From Trematomus loennbergii (taxonomy: Eukaryota; Chordata; Actinopteri; Perciformes; Nototheniidae), in NCBI GenBank assembly GCA_012861695.1, contig JAAOOA010000056.1, positions 11,359,207 to 11,423,206 of the forward strand: a stretch of 64,000 bases of DNA, given 5' to 3'. Positions 1 through 10,890 of the stretch are shown here, one piece after another. The notes under the pieces were generated by a model, which saw only the letters and a list, made by a program, of their open reading frames with translations, did not search any database and was not told the origin of the DNA. Each line of letters begins with the position of its first letter. Within the stretch, counting starts at the first letter, position 1. Position numbers and translations under genes: made by a program.

Positions 1-3000
1 TAAGCTGTGATCACAAACTCTTTAGATACTGATGGTCAGAGCTTGCACATAGTACATACCTTCATGCATATATGTGTTGGTACTTTCGGTAATTAGATGA
101 CACCTTGTCAAATGGTTTTTTTTCTTTGTTAAGAGATGATGTTGAACACGCATGAAATGAAAATGATATGGAAATGTAGCTTTCCTTTTAGCTGAATACT
201 TTATATGGGTCAACTAATTTCTTTCCTCAATCTTCATGTCTGTTTTTTACTGTCGTTTTGAGCTTTTATTGCACCCATTTTGCATTTCACTGCCGACATG
301 TTTGTACATATGGCTTAATTACAAATTATTGATTAAAAATAGATGTGTAAATGCCCTACCAAGATATAACAGGACAGAGGAAAAGAGATAGCAAGGGAGA
401 GATAAAAGAATGACTTAAAAACAAGAGAGGGAAATGGAAAGAGAGAGAGTGAGTAGATACAATCCACCCGAACACACACTTACGACCACATCCACAAACA
501 CACCATACAGTATAGAGTTTTGTCTTCCCCACCCTGGCCTCTGCAGGGGAGAACAAAAAAAAGCAAAATCCAATGAACTCCAGAGAAAACCACTTCCTCC
601 ACTGCTTAGAAGTGTGTTTGTGTATGCGTGTGTATGTGTATGTTTGTGTATGTGTGTGTGTGTATGCCTGCCTGCTTGTCTACCCGCAGTGCACATGGTT
701 AGCATTCAAAGCCCAATTCAATAGGAACCACACAGTGAGCTCCGTATGGGTAGAGATGAGAGACCGAGTTCACAGCTGAATTAAACTGAACAGAAACATA
801 TGGGGAAAGGGAGGAGAGGAAAGGGGGAAGAAAAGAGGAAATGAGAGGAAATAGGAAGGGAGGAGAGGAGCAATAAACGACAGGAGATGAAGGAGAGCTA
901 GGGCTCTCCATCCTTCACTCACTCTTTCGCTCCCTTTCTCTTTCCATAGTGAAATATTCATCTACTTTCAACCAGCAAAACAAGGACTGCAATCGTTTTG
1001 ATCCAATTTGCTACACTACATGTTATCAGTGCAGCAAGAGATCAGAATCACACTGTCTGAACAGGCAGATTATCTTGGACTGAGAGCAAGAGGATATCTG
1101 GGGAACAGTCCAACTACTCTAAACACGCTTAGTCTTTAAATCCATATGTAGGCCAACAGTGTTTTTGGGACACTGGGATTTGGTGGTTAAGTGTCTTCTA
1201 CGAAATCTATCCAAAATCCATCCAGATTATCTGCTTTTTTTGGGGGGGGGGGGGGGGGGGTTTCCTGTATTGAACACATGTTCTGAATAAAGTGAGTGTA
1301 AGACAGTCTGATTGCATGTCCATATCTAGTTCACGTTTAGGTATGGCAATGTAAACTAGTGAAACTGTAAATCAATGCATATTTTCCTTGGTTAATACAT
1401 TGTGTTCTGATAACCCATAACTAAACAAAACAATTGGGAAAATAACAAAAACTAAATATACGGTTTGAGTGAAAGATGAATACACTGTCTAGAGACATTG
1501 GTCTAAACCATTGCTCAGTATTGATAAGGCTGCAAGTAACCATAGAAACAAGAATGAGGCTTTATGCTACGTCAATGGATTAACAAAACTGATTTGAAAT
1601 AATCAGTGCCACATTGCCAAATATTTAGCGGTCTTCACCTCACAAATTATTGTCGATATTGTGATACATACGTATGTAATGTCCTGTGTATGTAACCATT
1701 TGCTGTCTTAGGAAGTCATGCTTGCATTCCCCCCCCCCCCGTTATGTCTTGTTTAGTTGCTTGTTGTTGGGTGTTTAGTTGTTTTTTCTGTTATCTGGTG
1801 CAAGTCTGTGTTTATCTTACAACTGAAAAAAATATATATAATAAAAATAAATAAAATAAAGATATTGTGATACATCAGTACTCATCAACACACAGGACAA
1901 GTCGGTCTCTCTACATGTATACAGCTTTGTCCACCAGTAGCCTACACAGAGTTATACAAAAAACAAGTCTATGCCAAAAAACAACAACAGAAATACAGGA
2001 AAAAGGAAGCTGTGGGCTTGTCCAATACTCTAAAAGGATACAAAAACAAATCTAAAACCAGCACATCTCATGAGGCAAGACTAAAAGTCACAACAATGTC
2101 CATGAGAACATTCAGCTCAAAAGGCACACATGCATGATGGCTGGGGGAGACAAATGAAAAATATAGATACCATCCCACTTACAGATTAAAATAACTAGAA
2201 AATATCTATATATATTTGAATGGTTAGTCATTCTCGTGAAAGGGTACAGTATCCACCAACGCAGATACACACATATATTTAGACAAACCACACGTGTCCT
2301 TCCTTCACACAAAGACACATATAAATGTTAATAATAAACTGTTTTGGCCTACAGCACACTTCTAGATTACTATAATGTGCCATATCAGCTATAAGTAAGT
2401 ACAAGATGCATTAGCATTATTTTTTTCTCCCAAGAGGACTTTGCACACCTACAATTTCACGTTACAGTGCAACAGAATGCTTCAGGCAATTGACTTAATC
2501 GGCACTTAATTCAACAGAAAGTTAATGTTGTAGAGTAATTTAAAATGAACAATGAACAGGAAAAGGCCGGGTCGGAAATCAGCCATAAATGTCCAGTACA
2601 ATCTGATGACTGATTTACTGCCAGCTGCTTTTATGTCCCATGTAAACAAAAATACACAGATGTCCTTAGGGATGAACTTCAGGAGTTTTGGGCAAAAGGA
2701 CTTCGCACAGGATTTGGCTGCCCTATCCTAATCATGACCTATTCAAATGTTGGCTGGAGAGAATAATAGGCAGAGCAGTCCATTGAACACAGTCCTGTAA
2801 AATGTCCATCCCTGAATGACCCAATTGGAAAACATCATGTCCAACTGTGTCACAAAGGGCTCACAGAGCTAAATGCAACACAATCTACTGAGGTTCTTTT
2901 GAGAGATCACAACCATTCATGTGTGTCCCATCCATCCCTGACTCTCTCCTCTTGCATCAGTCTTCTATCGCAACACTATTCACAAATACATCTTTAAAGT

Positions 3001-3650
3001 CATACTTTGTGTTCACTCTATTACAACACTGACACTTTCTGCCACTGCATGCCAACTTCCTGACACAGATTACTGCAAGCCTTTCAATTTAAATCAGACT
3101 TTCAATGGAAAAGCTCCAAACACTTACAACGTGTTTTAGTCCAGGAGAGATTAAAAAGGAATAATCCATGGTCATGGAATCAGGCCCACATTCATTAGAG
3201 ATAATCTTTGTGACCCAATAAGAGCCACTTAACTTTCCTGTACAGTATATACCCAAAAACACCCTGGAGAGTGACTTGGTGTATTTTTAGTATATGGTCC
3301 TGGGGGTGTTAGGGATGTGAACCCACAAGGTCATGGTTGCTTGTTGACGACACAGAAGAGGTTAAATCTAATGGGATTCAACGCAGTAGATGTTTGATGG
3401 AACAAACCATTTTATTTAGAGTGGGCATGGGACGTGGTGTTCCTGATGTTCCATCTCAGTCACCCTCTTACTCACATAAATACACCACGTACAGAATAGA
3501 AGCTGTCAAATCCTTGGTGATATTGAGAGTATTTGATCACAACACTCCTTTTTTACTACAGTGATTCCCTTCTTTAAAAGTCTACATGAAAATCCTTAGT
3601 TCCCACTTTGCCCAGGAATTATATGTTGATATTGGACAAATAGGATTAAG
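1..3650. other. trio intron 1, distal part; no gene seen
   Basis: No coding exon could be supported on either strand. Simple-sequence tracts are present: an imperfect TG-rich tract at about 610-665, a 19-base G run at 1242-1260 and a 12-base C run at 1729-1740. Open frames here are short and cross low-complexity DNA. Since trio exon 1 is at 17.3 kb on the minus strand and the next recognisable trio exon (starting FRKND in human) was not found, this stretch is interpreted as intron. A conserved noncoding element could be present but cannot be recognised without comparison. Confidence 0.5.
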
Positions 3651-3658
3651 AGACGTAC

Positions 3659-3820
3659 CTGAGGTTTGACCTGGGCCATCCAGTTTGGATTCACATTTTG
3701 GAAGAGAGCAATCTGAAAAGAGAAAGGGAGATAAAAAGATTAGAGAAAGTAACTTTGATAATGGAAAAGAGAATGAAAGGACTGTCATGTGACCCACTAG
3801 AGCAGTACCACACACTCACC
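3659..3820 (-). other. Candidate spliced exons of an unknown minus-strand transcript inside trio intron 1
   Basis: On the minus strand, 3659-3712 (54 nt) has the look of an internal exon. It is preceded by a long pyrimidine tract ending TTTCAG with a plausible CTAAT branch site, and followed by a GTACGT donor. A strong GTGAGT donor lies 107 nt upstream at 3819-3814, directly after an ATG at 3822-3820 that itself follows an in-frame TAA. Splicing the two gives an open frame starting M then IALFQNVNPNWMAQVKPQ and staying open to the donor in phase 0. I do not recognise the peptide. It does not match the true second exon of trio, and phase 0 would not join that exon in frame after the trio exon 1 junction (phase 1). 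It could be a noncoding or lineage-specific transcript, or coincidence. Confidence 0.35.
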
Positions 3821-4149
3821 ATGTGTTAAGTGTCAGAAGTTAGAGCTTTGTGATTACACAGTACAAATGAGAGAGTGAGCAATTGTGGAGTGGCTCTTTG
3901 ATCTGAGTCTCTGGATAGTCCCTCGCTGGGGTTAACAGCATTTGAAAGCTGCTTGCAGGTGCGCACACACATAATGTAAAATGTGGGACAAAATGCACAT
4001 AGTACATGCTGTATAAATGAGCCGTTGAAACTATACTGTAAACTCAACACTCCAAATGTTTAGATCTAGACCAGGGATGGGCAACTTGGATGGTGGTGGG
4101 GGCCACATAATGTATGTACTGGCCACCAGGGGGCCGCAGATTCACTTGG

Positions 4150-4150
<1 letters not shown>

Positions 4151-4223
<73 letters not shown>
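4151..4223. repeat. (CA)n microsatellite, about 73 bp
   Basis: Uninterrupted AC dinucleotides within the left part of the hAT-like element. The open frames that cross it are repeat readings, not genes. Confidence 0.95.
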
Positions 4224-4225
<2 letters not shown>

Positions 4226-4352
4226 TTCCATGTATTGTATGTCATTATTAACAAATTAAGTCTGACATCTTCATTGACATTTTATAATCTTTCAGGGAAC
4301 ATCCTCTAATAAGCTCACTAAACAAATATCAGTTCACAGAAATGTTATTTAA

Positions 4353-4783
4353 AGGGGACCTATCATGCAAAATGCACTTTTGTGTCAGAAAACACAACCC
4401 TCTCTATTTTCCTCCATACCCAAATCTCTAAAAAAGGGGCTGCAACGGATCTGATAAAAACTGATCCAGATTTGAACACTGTCCTGACGTCAGGACAGTG
4501 GCGCTACGGCTATTGGGCCAACTCCACCAATCAGGAGGAGACAGCCACGGCCATTGCCGTTCGAAAGCGCTGGAGAAGCTGTAGTACATATGCCAGGCCT
4601 GTAGATGGTGCTGTTCTCACTGAATCTGCCCTTTCAAAAACAGAGCTAAAAAATGTCAAATTGAGCAAAATGAGGCATGGCTAAAATGCATGATCTGTTT
4701 GGTATTTTGAAAAAAAAAAAAATATGCCTTATATAGGTATGGTCCTACACTATATTATTCAAATATAGCATGATAGGTCCACT
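4353..4783. mobile_element. TTAA-flanked MITE nested in the hAT-like element
   Basis: Inverted ends AGGGGACCTATCATGC (left) and the complement of AGTGGACCTATCATGC (right) are bounded on both sides by TTAA (4349-4352 and 4784-4787). TTAA target duplications are typical of piggyBac-type and a few other cut-and-paste transposons. At 431 bp it has no transposase. The interior frame at 4382-4684 is not similar to any family I know. Confidence 0.7.
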
Positions 4784-5450
4784 TTAATTTTTACAAGTGG
4801 CATGTTTGTATTGAACAGGTTATTTAACAGTGGAATACAACTATTTTAAACTATTGGAAAGCACGGGAAATGTGTGTGCATTAAGATTAACCATTAAGAT
4901 GACATAAACATGAAGTCATGAACACTAACCCAGACATTAGTTGTCTAACTTGAACCTACCTAAGACACTTGTAGCCTGTCTCTGCTGACGCACAATAAGG
5001 GGAATGTCAACACAGACACCTGTCAACCCGCACTCTGCTCTTCCTCAGCGCCGCTTCCCCTCCCTCCCGCTGACATTATGAATGAAAGGCGTATAGTAAT
5101 CATAGATAACACGGCAGGGTCCGTGACAGTTTGTTTTCATCTGATTTCAAATAAACAAAGTCTTGGTTTTTAGAATATTAAACTTGTTTCGCCAAATTCA
5201 GATGATAAATACAACTTTTAAGCTTGTAAAGGCATAATTACAAGCGGTAACTTAACATCACAGCAGGCATAACAACAGCCGGTGTTTCTTGTGAGTGTTT
5301 CCCCGGGAAACAAACACAATACACACAAACGCGTCACAGATTATTTTGCAGTATTTGGCTGCCGAACGAAATCATGTACGCAGCTCGCGACGTAACTAGG
5401 AGTCTATTGGACGGCCCCCAGGCCGCCATTTGCCCATCCCTGATCTAAAC

Positions 5451-6844
5451 TATACTTTACATCATTTTGCTCTTCATATCTCTCCTTTACCATATGCACC
5501 CAAACTCAGTAACATACACCATACAGACCCAGGCACACTAAATTATAGTTTAGTGTATAAATTATATTATAAGTTGGATGTGCATCTTGTATCTGGCAGC
5601 AGGCTGACAAACTGTATTTTTGGGTCACTCTTCACTCTTCAGTAGGGCACTGTAGTGGCACAAGATAACAGAAAGGCAGGGAATGAGGAACAGGCAGCTT
5701 AGCGCTTCTTTGCTCCAACTTCTCCTGGCTGCCTGAAACGAACAGTCTGGCATATGCTGTGAAGGATTACAGTGAGCACCTGTTCACAAACTCTATGTTT
5801 TATTTTATACAGTGTGTATGGATTCATAGTTTGTTCTCTTTCGTTTACCTGTGTATGAAGTCACAAATGTAACCTAAATTAATGTTTAGTAACACTGTAA
5901 AGATGGTTTACTGTTCACTGTCAGTGGATAGTGACTAGATATTGACTGGAGAGTTCATGGTCAGCATATGCTGCCTGGCAGGGATTAGGTGGCAACATGC
6001 TAATAGGGCAGGAGGGAGTGTGGAGGATAGATCTTTGACTAAATATGATGACAGAAAAAAACTGAGTTGAAAAAAAGGTGCCTTTGCCCTTTAAGAATAA
6101 GCTAAAGTGTTCTCCAAAATCTCATCCGACTATCATCCACCCCGGGCCATGAGAGAAACCTACTCATTTATGTTCTAAAACAGATCATGTTTTAATACAT
6201 GTTTATAGGGAATGTAATGTTCATTACATGTTTATAGGGAATGTAATGTTCATAAGTGAGAAACAGCGAAATGCCACTTTAGGGTGAACAATTTCACCTG
6301 GGACTGTTTTTCTTATTGGGAAGAGAGGAGAAAATTTGTAGGGGCACTTTTGTTTGACATGTTCATCTTATAGTAGTTTTGAAGTGTGAAATATCAGATT
6401 GATTTTCTTTTCTTCAACGTGCAAGCATTCAGTGTTAAATTGGCAACACGTTGTAGCCAGAGATTCATGCGTAAATGCTAAAGCAGCCAAGTAAACAACA
6501 TCTAGCAGCAAACAAGTACAACACAATTGGCAGCATTTCTTCTCATAAAGTACCAATGTAACTGTAGGTACATTTTTTTAAGCCAACACAGTAGGATGGG
6601 ATGTTAACTTTGATCCTCAACCCATTTTATCTGAAGCCAGAGAGGCCAAGCGGAGGTTTAGCCCTCCTAAGCCAGAAGAGCACTGGGCTGGCACTGTTCA
6701 CGCGACAGGGATCAGAGCCTGCTCCTGTCTTCAAAGCCAAGGGAATGTTAAAGTGTGTGTGTTTTTGTGAGAGAAAGAGCGACTACACAGTTCCTGTTGG
6801 ACAGACTGAGCACAGCTGTTGACAGAAGACAAGCAGTCTCAGGC

Positions 6845-6845
<1 letters not shown>
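5451..6845. repeat. trio intron 1; 29-bp tandem duplication at 6196-6253, otherwise no gene
   Basis: Two perfect head-to-tail copies of a 29-base unit beginning TACATGTTTATAGGG occupy 6196-6224 and 6225-6253. The rest of the stretch shows no exon or recognisable repeat; it is read as intron sequence. Confidence 0.6.
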
Positions 6846-7150
<305 letters not shown>

Positions 7151-7307
7151 TTGATTTCACGAAAGCCGAGTCCATGCTCTGCTTTATTCCATGTTTTTGT
7201 TTTCATACAGACTAAAGCAAGACCTTGCCTTGTAAAACATGCCATAAGTAATGTCTGGTATCTGGAGTTGCAAGGATGATAATGGACATGTGCATGAATG
7301 CCAGACA

Positions 7308-7329
7308 ATATATATATATATATATATAT
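7308..7329. repeat. (AT)n microsatellite
   Basis: About 22 bases of alternating A and T. Confidence 0.9.
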
Positions 7330-8186
7330 TTACATTATTGAAAGTTATTGCTACACTATCAGGTTTGAAAATAATGCACAACTGAGAGACCCATTATTTT
7401 CTAACTGGCTTACTCACTAACTGACTTGAATGAAAAGATAATACACATCTTGACACTTGACTTACTGACACTGCACCACTCTCTAAAAGAGGAAGTTCTT
7501 AAAAACTGTGTGTGTCAGAACTCAAGGGGGGCATGGCCTCATGACTTTGTGGCTGCTTTTTCAAAGGAGGCACCACGCATCGTGGGAGGCTTGCGACTTC
7601 AGATACCAGATCCAGATGCTTTCTTGGTTTAAGCTGTAGGGAAAGGGTGAGGAGATAGGGGAGTGAAAGATGGGGGAGTTGGAAGCATCTGCTAAAGGGG
7701 CATAAGGAGAGAGGAGAAAGGTCAAGGAAGGAAGAATTAGGAATGCGGAGGAATCCTGGAAAACATTTTGTAAACCAATAAGTTTAGACAATGGTCAGCA
7801 GCTATTCTAAAAAACGATGTGGGTTATAATGGTGAACTTAACACCCCCTCTTTTAGGATCTATGCCAAAGCCTAGACACTTAAGACACTCTTGCTGTTAT
7901 TTGTGCTTTAAGGTGGAAACAGATTACTTTCAAACTCCCCCCATAGGGCGGATAAGTGGTATTATTGTTGGTGCTGCTGACGGATCTCTTTCCATTTTGC
8001 TCAGAGACCAACAACACAGGACCCACTGCATTTTTGCCACAAAGTGTGCAGTGGAGACAGTGATAACATATTTTCAGACCATTGATATTCATGCGAACAA
8101 CAACATTGCTATTGTAAGAAGCATACTGTCCAAAGCAATAGATAACTGTAAGAATAGCAAAGAACTAGAAACAGCAATCTCTAAGC
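7330..8186. other. trio intron 1; no gene seen
   Basis: Open frames at 7426-7632 and 7817-8356 have no recognisable family, no good splice context, and the second runs into the transposon starting at 8187. No feature is supported. Confidence 0.5.
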
Positions 8187-8668
8187 CAGGGGTTTTCAAA
8201 GTGTGGGAAGGTGAGCCTCCCCTCAGAGAACATATGAACAGCCGCGCCCCCACTCCCAATTATTATTGCTATTATTATTATTATTGTTGTTGTTGCTATA
8301 ATGCAGGGGTATTCAATTGCATTTCAAAGAGGTCCAGTAAGAGAAAATGTCATTAAATGCTTTGTTTTCGCTGTCTACCTTTCTCTTTTGAGCACGCCAT
8401 TTGAAATGACTCACTGACTGCACCGATTTGATTGGCTGAGTAGCGTCACCTCCTTAAAACATTAAACAATAACTTTTTAAAACCTTTTTATCTTTATGTT
8501 TTAAACATTTTTTTTAAACATTTGTAACATTTTCAACATCGTGGATAAATCCTTATATGCTCCCGGCAACACACTGAACGTCAACTTTGCCTCCTTATTA
8601 CACTCACCCCTACTTTAGTGGGAACGATGAGTCTGCATCTTGGATGCGCACAGGCGGATGATGCAGGG

Positions 8669-9274
8669 AGAGTCCTGCATCGGGTCGGGTACTCGGCGGG
8701 TGACCCGCAAAAAAAGTGATTCGCGGGTGGTATTTTTTCAAACATTTTTTTCCGGGTTCGGTTCTGGGTAAAACAAAGAAGATGCGGGTCGGGTCGCGGG
8801 TGTTGCATAATAAATATATTTAAATAATAATAATTTAATTTAATGTTTAAAGATTCCTCAGACCTCTCCCCCGCAGGACCGCACATAATCATAACATCAG
8901 TCTGCTGCTGAGCGCGCCACATTCGAAATGGCTGAGGTGAAGCTCTCTAGCGGAGAATACAGCATTGTCAATATCTCTTCCTCTAGAGCGAAATCCAACG
9001 TCTGGGAGGCTTTTGGTGTCATCCTAGATGGAGAACATAACCAACATCCCACGCTTTTTGAGCCAAATACGCAACTGCGTGTGTTAATAATTGCACGTTT
9101 TCACTGCTCATAGGATATGCGGGTTCGGATCGGTTTGCGGATCTTGTGCCGACGGGTCGGGTCGGTTTGCGGAACTAAATGGCAATATGTGCGGGTGGCG
9201 GGGTGGGTTCGGTATTGCACGTCGCGGGTACGGGGCGGGAAGGGGTCTTGAAAATCAGACCCGTGCAGGACTCT
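8669..9274. mobile_element. GC-rich MITE nested in the hAT remnant
   Basis: Inverted ends AGAGTCCTGCATCGGGTC and the complement of AGAGTCCTGCACGGGTC bound a 0.6-kb segment rich in CGGGT motifs. It splits the transposase fragment, so it arrived later than its host. I could not settle the exact target duplication. No coding potential was recognised. Confidence 0.65.
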
Positions 9275-9498
9275 GGCGGGGATGCAATGTAGGCAGGAAT
9301 AAACCGGAATAAACGCAGATCATCCTCTGGCTGCAGCCTTGACCGGTACTTGCTTTTGATCAAAGTCAATGCGGAAAACCCGCACTCACACAGGTAGGTG
9401 GAGGTGAAGGGAAGGAGCACTTTTACAGCCTTTTTGGCGAGGTGGGGGAACTCGGTCTCCACAGACAGCCAAAAGTGTGCAAGTGACACTTTACTCAT
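9268..9498 (-). pseudogene. hAT transposase C-terminal fragment (dimerisation domain)
   Basis: About 77 codons on the minus strand read as the end of a ZBED5-like hAT transposase. The segment has FWLSVETEFPHLAKKAVKVL followed by a region with TSTYLCECGFSAL, the conserved core of the hAT C-terminal dimerisation domain. The reading frame is cut at its 3' side by a nested element (8669-9274). The N-terminal BED finger and catalytic regions are absent. In the whole element this is the only protein-like piece, so the copy cannot be autonomous. Confidence 0.75.
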
Positions 9499-9821
9499 CT
9501 TTTTCTCGTTATTTTTTTCTCCTGCTGCGCCTCCCCTGAAGCTCTCTGGCGCCCCCCCAGGGAGGTGCGCCTCACACTTTGAAAACCGCTGCTCTAAGCT
9601 ATGAATAAGCTATGAATGAGTAATACATGTATACAATAATGAGTAGGTCACTTTTGTTATTTAATAATCTAGCCTAGTAAAAAAACATGATTCTATCACT
9701 CTCCTTCAACACCTTCTTTTCATTCACTTCGTAAACAGGGTTATTTTTCATGGGAACAGTTTATTACCTCAGTTGTTCCACTACCTGGGTATAGCTATTG
9801 TAGCTTTGGTGGGTTGCCTCT

Positions 9822-10427
9822 AAAGGTCCTTACACACCAAACTGACACCAAAGAACACGTCCCGACGGAACATCGCCTCACGTCACCTCACGTCTCCTGC
9901 GTCTTGGCCATGTTTCGCACTGAAACACACCGCAAAGACTTCAGCCAACGGCCAAGTTGCACGTGCGAACTGCGCATGCGTGAGTGGCAATAACTCTCCT
10001 TACCAGCAGGCGGCGGTAGTGTGTATTCGTCATTCAAAAGAGTCAACAACCGGAAGACAGACTGCGTGATACACCGAGAGAAGAAGAACAGACTGCGTGA
10101 TATAAACAAACAACAAATAGCGTGAGCTGGAGTTAAGTGAAATCTCAGATTTGCCTTCTTAATAGTTTGTTTGGGTCCCTCACTTCCGTTTCGCTTCTCA
10201 TGCACTGATTCGCTAAGCTGAACAGCCAATCAGAGTGATTTCTTTGGCCGACGGCCTTTAGCCGACAGCCCCCCGATTCAACATGTCTAATCAGCGGCGG
10301 AAGGTGTCGGCACGGCCGAAAAGACACGACAGTGCGGGACACACCAATCTGAGTAGGGCGACACGACGCTCATCGACGGCCCGACATCTATCGACGGCCG
10401 AAATCGGCTTGATGTGTAAGGGACTTA
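9822..10427. mobile_element. Probable MITE with TTACACA-containing inverted ends
   Basis: The left end AAGGTCCTTACACACCAA is an imperfect inverted match to the right end (GATGTGTAAGGGACTT). The interior carries several CGACGGCC/CGGCCGA words near the right end. About 600 bp, no coding potential, target duplication not resolved. Confidence 0.5.
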
Positions 10428-10626
10428 AGGGGCTTTAGGGAAATGTTTGGGCTTTTATTGTGAAAGTGAAATGCAAACAGAATTGCATCCTCAAAGCTGG
10501 TCTTAAAGGGGACCATTCTACACACAAATGGTGTCATTATTCTATAAACATTAAAGCAATCAACAATAACTTAATAATGATAAGTTTAAACAAACATGTT
10601 AAATTGCCACTTAATGTGATGCACAT

Positions 10627-10882
10627 CAGTGAGGGGGGTGGCTACTTGGGCTCAAGCCCGGATGTTTTCTGAAAAGCCCCTAATGTTTCACTGAGAAAAC
10701 ATCTCGTCAGTAATGTGCAGTACCGGAGTCCAACAGAGAGGCAGCAGCTGCGGGACAGTAGCCTGCGTACTACCCCCCATGCGAGGCTCCGGCGAGTCCA
10801 CAGTTCACGCTAGCACCCTCGCTCAACAACTTCAAAATTGTGGCCAAGCCCCAGATCTCCTACAATCCTAAATCCGCCACTG
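10627..10882. mobile_element. Short hAT-like MITE with perfect 8-bp target duplication
   Basis: ATGCACAT is present at 10619-10626 and again at 10883-10890. Between them lies a 256-bp segment starting CAGTG and ending CACTG. The interior is GC-rich compared with the surroundings. Classification rests on duplication length and the CAGTG ends. Confidence 0.65.
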
Positions 10883-10890
10883 ATGCACAT

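Larger units (their letters stand above)
4072..5442. mobile_element. hAT-like DNA transposon, non-autonomous, 1.37 kb
   Basis: The ends are inverted repeats starting CAGGGATGGGCAA (left, 4072) and its complement (right, ending 5442). They are flanked by 8-bp duplications ATCTAGAC (4064-4071) and ATCTAAAC (5443-5450), with one mismatch. Eight-base target duplications and CAG..CTG ends are the mark of the hAT superfamily. No transposase frame is visible inside. The element contains a (CA)n tract and a second, nested transposon. Confidence 0.75.
8187..9591. mobile_element. hAT transposon remnant with perfect 8-bp target duplication
   Basis: The ends CAGGGGTTTTCAAAGTGTGGG (left) and CACACTTTGAAAACCGCTG (right) are imperfect inverted repeats. 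The flanking duplication CTCTAAGC is identical on both sides (8179-8186 and 9592-9599). This is a clear hAT superfamily insertion. It keeps only the C-terminal part of a transposase on the minus strand and is interrupted by another element. A second start-like motif (CAGGGGTATTCAATT, near 8305) suggests a third element fragment. The exact duplication argues for a fairly recent insertion. Confidence 0.85.

Noticed and set aside
8581..8922. 113-codon minus-strand frame
   Set aside because: It runs across the boundary of the nested MITE; no protein family.
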